From Arthrobacter sp. CAU 1506 (lineage in GTDB: Bacteria; Actinomycetota; Actinomycetes; Actinomycetales; Micrococcaceae): a stretch of 51,681 nt of DNA. The stretch spans positions 1 to 51,681 of the forward strand of contig NZ_SUKC01000023.1 of the NCBI RefSeq assembly GCF_005047635.1. Reading direction: 5' to 3'. The position numbers and the translations under genes are program-made. The notes beneath the pieces are model-generated. The model saw only the letters and a program-made list of their open reading frames with translations. It searched no databases and was not told the DNA's origin. Below, one piece after another: positions 1 through 6,263 of this stretch (its first letter is position 1; each line of letters starts with the position of its first letter).

Positions 1-72
1 CGCGCGCCGCTCCATATACAGGCGCACGGCACGGTCCTTGAATTCCTGTTCGTACTTGATTCCGCTGGTCAT
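1..72 (-). CDS. IS3-family transposase OrfA, N-terminal fragment
   Basis: The visible 24 residues begin MTSGIKYEQEFKDRAVRLYM, typical of the start of IS3 OrfA proteins, which open with a K-Y-x-x-E-F-K-x-R-A-V-R helix-turn-helix segment. The gene runs leftwards out of the window, so its length and state are unknown. The start ATG is at 72-70, preceded on the minus strand by CGGAGAATG, a reasonable ribosome site. OrfA normally binds the element ends and is joined to the DDE-bearing OrfB by frameshifting. The family call rests only on this short N-terminus and the terminal repeat next to it. Confidence 0.65.
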   Translation of the reverse strand, partial: MTSGIKYEQEFKDRAVRLYMERRA

Positions 73-122
73 GATTCATTCTCCGGTGAGGAAAGAGTCT
101 CTACCAGACCCAGTACGGTTCA
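1..122 (-). mobile_element. IS3-family insertion sequence, one terminus
   Basis: This is the orfA-proximal end of an IS3-family element; the rest lies outside the window. The outer end reads TGAACCGTACTGGGTCTGG on the minus strand, ending at 122, and has the TGA start usual for IS3 terminal repeats. The transposase start codon lies about 50 bases inside this end, the normal spacing. The neighbouring HNH reading frame loses all family similarity at 122, which supports this as the junction. The other end and any target-site duplication cannot be seen. Confidence 0.7.
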
Positions 123-847
123 CCGACACCCACAACACCGACGCCGGGGAAACGGCGACCGGCCACGCAGCCGCCGAAGAGGCGGCCACCGGAAACGGTG
201 CCTCAAGCGGTTCCGCCGGCGGCCAAGGCCCCTGCACCTGCGGCGGCGGGAACACCACCGCTTCCGTCGCCGTCACCGCTCCGCTGACCACCCTGCTCGG
301 GCTGGCCGAAGACCCCGGCGAACTCACCGGCTACGGGCTCATCCCGCCCGAAATGACCCGCAACCTCACCGCACTGGCCAAATCCTGGCTCACCGTGCTC
401 ACCGACGACTACGGCCAAGCCATCGCCGCCGCCAAAGACCTGCGCACCCCGCCCGAATGGCTCAAACGCCTCGTCCGGCTCCGCGACCGGCACTGCCGCG
501 ACTTCGGCTGCACCGTCCCCGCCGACCAATGCGAAATTGACCACACCATTGCCTGGGAAGACGACGGCAAAACAGTCCTCGAGAACCTCAACGCCCGCTG
601 CAAACCCGGCCACAAAACCAAACACCACGGCGGCGGCACCGTCACCCAAGACCACGACGGCACCCTGCACTACACCACCCGCTCCGGACACACCCACACC
701 ACCACCCCCGACGAAAACTGGGCCATCACCTACCCCACAGCCAACGACCAACCCCACACCACCACCACCCCCGGAACAAGCCCAGCATGTGCCTCCGATG
801 ACGGAGACGACGACGACCAATGCGACGAAGCAGCACCACCCTTCTAG
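123..847 (+). pseudogene. DUF222/HNH endonuclease, 5'-truncated by IS3 element
   Basis: The frame encodes the C-terminal part of a DUF222-HNH (13E12 repeat) protein, a family present in many copies in Arthrobacter and Mycobacterium. Visible marks are a C-x5-C pair (HCRDFGC), the HNH core CEIDHTIAWEDDGKT, a downstream NL-x3-C, and a KTKHHGG tail, all in the expected order. The DUF222 N-terminal domain is missing: the homologous part begins at about 123, right where the IS3 end stops. The frame stays open back to 38 through the IS end, but those residues are IS-derived. Function as a nuclease is unlikely without the N-terminal domain. The C-terminus is rich in T, H, P and D. Confidence 0.8.
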
Positions 848-883
848 ATCGCTGATCCGAAACCACGGGAAAGGGACCTGACA

Positions 884-1387
884 GTGAGCAGAAGCAGCCA
901 ACCGACGCCCACCGTCGACGATGTTCTCCGCGTATTCTTCGCACAGCAGCGTCAGTCCCGTCCGATCCGTGAAGACCGTTCGCTGCGGCTTGAGGCGCAT
1001 CTACGAAGATGCGTGGAAGAGTGCGGCCCTGCCTACATCAGCGAGGAATGGTGGTTGGTGCTGCAGGTTGAACAGTGCTTCGATCCGGAGGACTCATTCG
1101 CCCGGCTCCTGCCGGCGGACTGTCTCTTGCCGCCGATGCACGATTTCTTGTCACCGGAATGGCTGTTTGACCATGGCACTGACCGGCTGGTGCAGGTCAA
1201 TCACAGCTACCGCTTGGTCTGCTGGCTCTGCAGCAGCGGCCTTGTAAACCTCCGCGAGCTCCGGCCAAGCATCGTTCGCTTCATGATCCGACAAGATGAA
1301 TTGACCGTTCGCTCGAAGGCCGGCAAGGGTCCTGAGGTTCCACACCAACCTGCCGATGCCCTGATTAGGCGTGAAGATCTGCCCTAG
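884..1387 (+). CDS. Uncharacterised 167-residue protein
   Basis: I do not recognise this protein. It starts with GTG at 884, preceded by AAAGGG, and lies 36 bases after the broken HNH gene on the same strand. It is soluble-looking, with no signal peptide or membrane segment. It has an acidic, W- and L-rich middle (EEWWLVLQVEQCFDPED) and four scattered cysteines, including a W-L-C-S-S stretch. Base composition is slightly lower in GC and codon use slightly less biased than in the neighbouring housekeeping genes, as in accessory DNA. It could be a remnant linked to the HNH/IS region, but the frame is intact. Confidence 0.5.
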   Translation: MSRSSQPTPTVDDVLRVFFAQQRQSRPIREDRSLRLEAHLRRCVEECGPAYISEEWWLVLQVEQCFDPEDSFARLLPADCLLPPMHDFLSPEWLFDHGTDRLVQVNHSYRLVCWLCSSGLVNLRELRPSIVRFMIRQDELTVRSKAGKGPEVPHQPADALIRREDLP

Positions 1388-1396
1388 GGAACAGCT

Positions 1397-1439
1397 ACCA
1401 GGAGGCAGCGGTGTCCCGAGGGCCCTGATGCCGCCTGGT
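1397..1439. terminator. Inverted repeat between converging genes
   Basis: Eleven-base arms ACCAGGAGGCA (1397-1407) and TGCCGCCTGGT (1429-1439) pair with one mismatch around a 21-base loop. The repeat sits between the + strand gene ending at 1387 and murB, whose stop codon it touches. Its place suggests a shared terminator, but there is no clear T-run on either side. Confidence 0.4.
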
Positions 1440-2518
1440 TAGAGGCTGCAGCCGATCAGGAGTGGCTCGGGCTGAAGCCGAATGCCAAAAGTGCGTTCAA
1501 CCCCATCCCGTACCGCCCGCGCGATCACCAGAATGTCTTCCGCGCTGGCTTCACCACGGTTGGTGATCGCCAGAGTGTGCTTGGTCGACAGCGACGCGCG
1601 GCCGCCGGCTAGATCGTGCCCGATGAGGTTGCCGTTTGAGGTGCCCTCGAGGCCGAAGCCCTTGGCAAAACCTGCGTGGTCGATGAGCCAGGCAGCGCTC
1701 AGCTTGATCTGGTCGCCGGCCGGCCAACGCGGCGCGTTCGCGGGAAGTTTTTCCGCGGTTGCGGCATCGACGATCGGATTCGTGAAGAATGATCCTGTGC
1801 TGAATGTGTCCCTGTCGGCGGGATCATGGACCATCCCTTTGGACGCGCGGAGCCGGAGCACTTCGCGTCGCACGTCCGCGGCTTTGGCCGTTCCGCCAAT
1901 CTCGACGCCGAGCACACGGGCCAATTCGGCATAACGGATGGGAAGGCTCTGCTGCCCTGCCGTTAGCCGGAACTCGACTTCCAGCACCACGAAGCGCGGC
2001 GAACCATTGACGGTGCTCCGCTTCAAGATTGAATCGCGATAGCCAAACGCGAGGTCGTTGTTCTCGAATTCGCGAAGGGATCCGGTGTGCCGGTCCCAGG
2101 TTCGGACCCGGGTGATGGTCTGCGAAACGTCGGATCCGTAGGCGCCGACGTTCTGTACCGGGGTGGCACCTGTGAGTCCCGGGATACCGGATAGCGCTTC
2201 CTGCCCGGCCCAGCCGTTGGTGACGGTCAGGGCAACGAGATCGTCCCACGGCTCGCCCGCTTGAACCGTCAGCGCCACGGCCCCGCCCTGTTCATCGACG
2301 GCGTAGCCGGTGTTGGCGACATGAATGACAGTGCCGGGAAAGCCGTCGTCGGAAATCACAAGGTTGGACCCGCCACCGACGATCAGAAGGTCGTCGCCGG
2401 CGCCGTCGGCAGCCCTGACAGCATCGATGATCTCGGACTCTGAGCGGGCCTCAACGTAACGCGCGGCCACGCCGCCCACGCCAGCAGTTGTCAGCGGAGC
2501 GAGAATCGTTTCTGTCAC
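1439..2518 (-). CDS. murB: UDP-N-acetylmuramate dehydrogenase (MurB)
   Basis: MurB reduces UDP-GlcNAc-enolpyruvate to UDP-MurNAc with NADPH and FAD, the second committed step of peptidoglycan synthesis in the cytoplasm. The N-terminal FAD-binding part shows LLIVGGGSNLVISD and the conserved SGIPGLTGATPVQNVGAYG segment. The family's catalytic serine lies in DTFSTGSFFTNPI, and the C-terminal domain has WLIDHAGFAKG. The GTG at 2518 is chosen because a strong GGAGAGG lies 8 bases upstream and the product then begins VTETILAPLTT. A longer form could start at the GTG at 2557 (GTGA overlap with hadB) or TTG at 2560. The gene is the last of the hadA-hadB-murB row. Confidence 0.93.
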   Translation of the reverse strand: MTETILAPLTTAGVGGVAARYVEARSESEIIDAVRAADGAGDDLLIVGGGSNLVISDDGFPGTVIHVANTGYAVDEQGGAVALTVQAGEPWDDLVALTVTNGWAGQEALSGIPGLTGATPVQNVGAYGSDVSQTITRVRTWDRHTGSLREFENNDLAFGYRDSILKRSTVNGSPRFVVLEVEFRLTAGQQSLPIRYAELARVLGVEIGGTAKAADVRREVLRLRASKGMVHDPADRDTFSTGSFFTNPIVDAATAEKLPANAPRWPAGDQIKLSAAWLIDHAGFAKGFGLEGTSNGNLIGHDLAGGRASLSTKHTLAITNRGEASAEDILVIARAVRDGVERTFGIRLQPEPLLIGCSL

Positions 2519-2553
2519 GGTGCCAGCCTCTCCGCTGCCGGGTACAGGGCGAG

Positions 2554-2982
2554 TCACCAAACCTTGACGACCGCCTGGGCTTTGACCAGAACCTTGACCC
2601 CCGCCGCAGTCACCGTCAGGTCGACCCGGGCCGTCCCATTGTCTGCGTCGATGGCGCCGATCGCACCGCTGACTTCGATGCTCGCGCCGGGACCGTCAAC
2701 ATCCTCCACAAGGACTGGTTTGGTAAACCGCGTCTGGTAGTCGACGACGGCGGCAGGGTTGCCGATCCAGTCCGTCACCAGCTGCACGGCAGCGCCCATC
2801 GTGAACATGCCGTGGGCGATCACACCGGGGAGCCCGACCTGCTCGGCGAAGCGTCCGTTCCAGTGGATTGGGTTGAAATCGCCCGAGGCTCCGGCGTACC
2901 GGACCAGGTCCGCGCGGGAGACGTCAATGGCTCGTGAGCCGATGTCCTGTCCTACGGTCAGTTCGTTCAGTTCGACGCTCAC
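2554..2982 (-). CDS. hadB: MaoC-like (3R)-hydroxyacyl dehydratase subunit HadB
   Basis: This 142-residue hot-dog-fold protein matches the catalytic subunit of the actinobacterial HadAB dehydratase. In mycobacteria HadAB dehydrates 3-hydroxyacyl-ACP in FAS-II; in non-mycolate actinobacteria the substrate is less certain. The hydratase motif is complete: ASGDFNPIHWN supplies the catalytic Asp35 and His40, followed by GVIAHGMFTMG. The start ATG overlaps the stop of hadA by four bases (ATGA at 2982-2979), so the two subunits are probably translationally coupled, as expected for a heterodimer. murB follows at once. Confidence 0.88.
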   Translation of the reverse strand: MSVELNELTVGQDIGSRAIDVSRADLVRYAGASGDFNPIHWNGRFAEQVGLPGVIAHGMFTMGAAVQLVTDWIGNPAAVVDYQTRFTKPVLVEDVDGPGASIEVSGAIGAIDADNGTARVDLTVTAAGVKVLVKAQAVVKVW

Positions 2983-3440
2983 TGGCCTTCCCCTCTCACC
3001 AGGATCGACGACGTGGTGGTGGCCGTTTTCTCGCCAGCCACGGTGCTGATCTCGGCGCGGGTGGTGATCATGGCCCCGCCGCCCATCGCACGCACTTGAT
3101 CAACGTGGAGTTCAGCCACGAGTTCGTCGCCGGCGACGATGGGCCGGTGGTGCACGAACCGCTGATCGGCGTGAACGACGCGGGAGAAGTCGATGCCGGA
3201 GTCCGAATCCTCGATCAACTGGGCATCGGCGCGCTGGGCGACGATGATGGCGAAGGTAGGCGGTGCCACCAGATCGGTGTAGCCGAGTGCGCGCGCGGCC
3301 TCCACGTCGAAGTGCGCGGGGTGCGTGGCTTTCACCGCCGAGGCGAACTCCCTGATTTTCTCGCGGCCTACCGTGTAGGCGGCGCCGGCCGGGTACACGC
3401 GGCCGGCGAGGTCGGGGTTGACCCCGGCTTGCTCGGACAT
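2979..3440 (-). CDS. hadA: FAS1-like dehydratase subunit HadA
   Basis: This 153-residue MaoC/FAS1-type hot-dog protein is the non-catalytic partner of HadB. It lacks the D-x-N-x-x-H catalytic motif; at the equivalent place it has KATHPAHFDVEAARALG, followed by the typical APPTFA segment and VHADQRFVHHRPIVAGDEL. In the mycobacterial complex the HadA-type subunit stabilises long acyl substrates. The start ATG at 3440 has AGGAG 4 bases upstream; an open frame extends to 3533 but without family similarity. Gene order hadA-hadB-murB is on the minus strand with overlapping ends. Confidence 0.85.
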   Translation of the reverse strand: MSEQAGVNPDLAGRVYPAGAAYTVGREKIREFASAVKATHPAHFDVEAARALGYTDLVAPPTFAIIVAQRADAQLIEDSDSGIDFSRVVHADQRFVHHRPIVAGDELVAELHVDQVRAMGGGAMITTRAEISTVAGEKTATTTSSILVRGEGQ

Positions 3441-3471
3441 GGATCTCCTTCGGGTGGAGGGGCTGGAAGAA

Positions 3472-3726
3472 CTAACGTCGCTTGGCTGGGGGCGTGCTGC
3501 GCGGATGGGCGGAGGCTTGCCGGGCACGGGCATCGCGGACCCGAACCAGCAGCCCCGCCAGATGGGTCAACAGGCCGGTGGCAATGACCGCAATCGCTGC
3601 CCAGATCAGCCATTGGATGCTGGCTGAGGCGCCGATGACAGACAGCAGGATCCCGACGCCGATGAGCACCATGGCGGAGATCACCAGCTTGCGGTACAGC
3701 GGCGAGCCCAGGTCCCAAGGATTCAT
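3472..3726 (-). CDS. Small two-helix membrane protein
   Basis: This 84-residue protein has two hydrophobic helices, roughly residues 14-34 (LVISAMVLIGVGILLSVIGA) and 38-60 (IQWLIWAAIAVIATGLLTHL). An arginine-rich C-terminal tail of about 20 residues should lie in the cytoplasm. It resembles the small DUF3188-type membrane proteins of Micrococcaceae, but I am not certain of the family. It lies 31 bases upstream of hadA on the same strand and may be cotranscribed. No function is known to me. Confidence 0.6.
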   Translation of the reverse strand: MNPWDLGSPLYRKLVISAMVLIGVGILLSVIGASASIQWLIWAAIAVIATGLLTHLAGLLVRVRDARARQASAHPRSTPPAKRR

Positions 3727-3799
3727 ACTTCAAGATTACCGGCCAGAGTGCTGCCGGCCGAACCGCTGAGCGGTTAGCCGTGCCTCAGTCGCGGGTTCG

Positions 3800-4708
3800 T
3801 TAGAACAGTTGCTCCTGCATGGCGGGCAGCTCCGAGGCGAAGTCCCCCAGCTCAATCCTGCGGCCCTTGAGTCTCCCGAGGTCCGCCAGGAAGAGCAGGC
3901 CGCCCTCCGTCAGTTGCACCGCCGCGACGCTGCCGAGAATGCCCTGCACGGTGAGCCCGTGGTCGCCCGAATCAAAGCTGGACGGGTAGCTCCTCCTGAT
4001 GCCGTCCGCGAGCACCGGCGCGGCCAGTTCCGGCAGCTGCCACTGTTCATCGACGACGTCGAAGCCCTCCAGTTGAGCGGAAGGCAGTAGCTTGCGCACG
4101 GCAGCGGCGTGCCCGGCATTGATCCAGCCCAACTCGTCGGCGGGCAGCGGCGTCAGGAGGCCCGCATACTTGGCTGCGCTGCGTACGGCTTGGGTCAGCT
4201 CGGTAGCTGCCGAAACCATGTCCTCCAGTACCCGGACAACCCGCCCGTCGCGCGTTTTGGCAACGTAGCGGGCGGCCACAGCGCCTTGCTCGGCCAACCG
4301 CAACGACTTCCGTATGTTGGCCGCCGTACCCACTTTGCTGGCCCCATGGGCGAACGTCGCCACATAGAGCCAGTGTGGCTGCGCGAGATATAGCAGCAGG
4401 CCCTCAGGTGCCCGGCCGCTCCGATGGCTGTCATGGAGGAAGCGCAGGTCGTCGTTCAGGAAGCAGTTCACACATTGGTAGCCTCGCTCGGCCGGCGCCT
4501 GCAACCGGCATCGCACATGTGTCCTGTCATCAGCCGAGTGGACCCGGTGGCTGCCCAGGCAGAAGACCTGCGGATCCAGCACCCGGAAACCGAGGCGCGT
4601 CCCGGCCGATATCGGCACCTCCTCCGGCATGCCATCGGGAGAGGCCAAGCGCAACCGGGGCCCGGCTGACGTCCAGGCGATGCCATGGACAAGGTAGAGG
4701 GCGGGCAT
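3800..4708 (-). CDS. DUF2797 family protein
   Basis: This roughly 302-residue protein matches DUF2797, best seen in YQCVNCFLNDDLRFLHDSHR. Upstream CLGSHRVHS and VRCRLQAP, together with the C-x2-C of QCVNC, look like a zinc-binding cluster. A central stretch, YVATFAHGASKVGTAANI, resembles the first strands of GIY-YIG/T5orf172 domains (Y-V ... KVG-T ... R); that link is my inference. The start ATG at 4708 fits the family (MPALYLVHG); the frame is open to an ATG at 4759, which would add 17 unlike residues. The function of the family is unknown to me. Confidence 0.75.
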   Translation of the reverse strand: MPALYLVHGIAWTSAGPRLRLASPDGMPEEVPISAGTRLGFRVLDPQVFCLGSHRVHSADDRTHVRCRLQAPAERGYQCVNCFLNDDLRFLHDSHRSGRAPEGLLLYLAQPHWLYVATFAHGASKVGTAANIRKSLRLAEQGAVAARYVAKTRDGRVVRVLEDMVSAATELTQAVRSAAKYAGLLTPLPADELGWINAGHAAAVRKLLPSAQLEGFDVVDEQWQLPELAAPVLADGIRRSYPSSFDSGDHGLTVQGILGSVAAVQLTEGGLLFLADLGRLKGRRIELGDFASELPAMQEQLF

Positions 4709-4805
4709 GCTGTCCACTTTAGTAAGCCCGGATGCCGGCCACTTTGATAAGCGGTTCACGTTGGCAGTTGACCCGAAACAAGTCGGGAGAAGTGCCCGAA
4801 ACGAG

Positions 4806-4849
4806 TCGAGGGGTCCTTCCGGAACTGCTGTTCCGGAAGGACCCCTCGA
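4806..4849. terminator. 19-bp perfect hairpin after tRNA-Met
   Basis: Two perfect 19-base arms (4806-4824, TCGAGGGGTCCTTCCGGAA; 4831-4849) enclose a 6-base loop. It begins five bases beyond the CCA end of tRNA-Met and is well placed to end the tRNA-Thr/tRNA-Met transcript. Only a short TTT follows on the minus strand, so release may need more than a classic U-run. Confidence 0.7.
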
Positions 4850-4853
4850 GGTT

Positions 4854-4930
4854 TGGTAGCGGTGCCCGGACTCGATCCGGGGACCTCACGATTATGAGTC
4901 GTGCGCTCTAACCAGCTGAGCTACACCGCC
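4854..4930 (-). tRNA. tRNA-Met (CAT)
   Basis: The minus strand folds as a full cloverleaf: acceptor GGCGGTG/CACCGCT (one G-U), D arm GCTC/GAGC, anticodon stem CACGA/TCGTG with loop CTCATAA (anticodon CAT), T arm CCCGG/CCGGG, discriminator A, and an encoded CCA at 4856-4854. The sequence resembles elongator tRNA-Met of actinobacteria rather than the initiator, which would have three G-C pairs at the base of the anticodon stem. It lies 57 bases after tRNA-Thr and probably shares its transcript. Confidence 0.95.
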
Positions 4931-4987
4931 ACGAATGGCAGTGCCCGCGCTGCGTCTCGCGACGCAGACGCGGGCTTTGCCATTCAG

Positions 4988-5059
4988 AGCCCCCCACCGG
5001 AATCGATCCGGTGACCTCGTTCTTACCAAGAACGCGCTCTACCACTGAGCTAGGGGGGC
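4988..5059 (-). tRNA. tRNA-Thr (GGT)
   Basis: The minus strand gives acceptor GCCCCCC/GGGGGGC, D arm GCTC/GAGC, anticodon stem CGTTC/GAACG with loop TTGGTAA (anticodon GGT), T arm ACCGG/CCGGT and discriminator T. No CCA is encoded. It is the first gene of the tRNA-Thr/tRNA-Met pair. In mycobacteria the same pair stands just upstream of rpmG-hadA-hadB, so the pair here keeps an old gene order. Confidence 0.95.
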
Positions 5060-5070
5060 AACGGAGAAAT

Positions 5071-5099
5071 ACATTACCAGCAATTTGCCCCGGGAAGAA
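5071..5099 (-). promoter_or_regulatory. Candidate promoter of tRNA-Thr/tRNA-Met
   Basis: On the minus strand a TTCTTC (5099-5094) and a TAATGT (5076-5071) are 17 bases apart, which would start transcription about 8 bases before tRNA-Thr. The match to the sigma-70-type consensus is only fair. The rest of the stretch up to 5351 shows no gene or clear signal. Confidence 0.35.
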
Positions 5100-5351
5100 A
5101 TCGGATTGGGGGCTCGTGGTGAACGACACACTGACGGCTTCTCGTCAGAAAGAGATAATGCCCCGACTCCACGGTGATCCTGTCCAAACTCCAAGGATCT
5201 GACACCAAAAATGAAACTCTTTAGCCTTCGGAACTGACCTGCTGCCCTGCCACGGACCCAAATCTTCGATGCGCGGAGTCACCTCAAAATGCAGGGAAGA
5301 TCACATGGAGGCGGACCCCGCACTGCCGTCACTGGGTAGTCTGGGGGCACC

Positions 5352-6149
5352 ATGCGAAAGGAATCCATGCCGGTTTCCCAGTCATCCACCTCCCGGGACG
5401 CGATTGTCACCCGATTGCGCACGGCGGGCTGCGTATTTGCTGAGGAAGAAGCGGACCTGCTGCTGGCCGAGTGCGGGCCATCGGAAGTCCTGGTGGCAAA
5501 AGTGGAACAGCGCGTTGCCGGTATGCCGCTGGAGCAGGTCCTGGGATGGGCCGGGTTCTGTGGCTTGCGCATCGCCGTCGCTCCCGGAGTCTTTGTGCCT
5601 CGCCGCCGGACCGAGTTCCTGGTCCAGCGGGCCGTGGCCTTGGCCCCCGCGGACACCGATGTTGTCGTCGACCTGTGCTGCGGCTCCGGTGCGGTGGCTG
5701 CGGCGCTGGGGAAGCTGCTGGCACCAGCCGAACTGCACGCCGCCGATGTGGACCCGGCGGCGGTTGCCTGTGCGCGCAAAAACCTGCCGGGCGGCAACGT
5801 CCACGTGGGCGACCTGTTCGATGCCTTGCCGGTGAGCCTGCGGGGCAAGGTCGATATCCTGGCCGCCAACGTCCCCTATGTCCCCACGGAGGCGCTGCAC
5901 TTGATGCCGCCTGAAGCCCGTCTGCATGAGGCGGCGTGGGCGCTCGACGGCGGCGCTGACGGTTTGGCGGTCATGCGTCGCGTTGCTGCGGGCGCACCTG
6001 GGTGGTTGACACCGGGTGGTTCAGTTCTGGTCGAAACGAGCGAGCGCCAGGCTGAGAGGGCTGCCGGTGCCTTTGAAAGCTGCGGGCTTACAACTGAGGT
6101 GGCCTACTCCCCGGAGCACGGCTCCGCGGTGGTCTCCGGCACGCGATAG
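5352..6149 (+). CDS. PrmC-related N5-glutamine methyltransferase-like protein
   Basis: This 265-residue class I SAM-dependent methyltransferase belongs to the actinobacterial PrmC/HemK-related group. The N-terminal helical part is followed by LEQVLGWAGFCGLRIAVAPGVFVPR, the SAM-binding VVVDLCCGSGAVAAAL and the acidic HAADVDPAAVACA. The catalytic NPPY of true PrmC is replaced by NVPY (ANVPYVPTEA), as is usual for this side group, so release-factor methylation should not be assumed. It is a stand-alone gene with no prfA next to it. Starts at 5352 (MRKES) or at the ATG at 5367 (MPVSQ) are both possible. A palindromic terminator follows at 6202. Confidence 0.8.
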   Translation: MRKESMPVSQSSTSRDAIVTRLRTAGCVFAEEEADLLLAECGPSEVLVAKVEQRVAGMPLEQVLGWAGFCGLRIAVAPGVFVPRRRTEFLVQRAVALAPADTDVVVDLCCGSGAVAAALGKLLAPAELHAADVDPAAVACARKNLPGGNVHVGDLFDALPVSLRGKVDILAANVPYVPTEALHLMPPEARLHEAAWALDGGADGLAVMRRVAAGAPGWLTPGGSVLVETSERQAERAAGAFESCGLTTEVAYSPEHGSAVVSGTR

Positions 6150-6201
6150 CAAGGATAGCCAGAAGCCACACCACTCCGGCTCGCAGGAAGGCCCTTAAAC
6201 G

Positions 6202-6238
6202 CCTCCGGGGCACCTGTCCATGACAGATGCCCCGGAGG
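6202..6238. terminator. Bidirectional terminator between methyltransferase and helicase genes
   Basis: Seventeen-base arms (6202-6218 and 6222-6238, core CCTCCGGGGCA) pair with one wobble around a 3-base loop. It lies between two genes that converge, so it can serve both. Confidence 0.75.
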
Positions 6239-6263
6239 GTGTGGCTAGAGGATCCGGTGGGGA

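Noticed and set aside
3761-3775. AACCGCT-G-AGCGGTT palindrome before the small membrane gene.
   Set aside because: A one-base centre makes a poor hairpin and there is a single instance; too weak to call an operator.
4854-4930. CAT-anticodon tRNA as initiator tRNA or tRNA-Ile2.
   Set aside because: It lacks the three G-C pairs in the anticodon stem of initiators and resembles elongator tRNA-Met; lysidine-type Ile2 cannot be fully ruled out but the sequence fits Met better.
5352-6149. True PrmC (release-factor methyltransferase).
   Set aside because: NVPY replaces NPPY and no prfA is next to it; the PrmC-related side group fits better.
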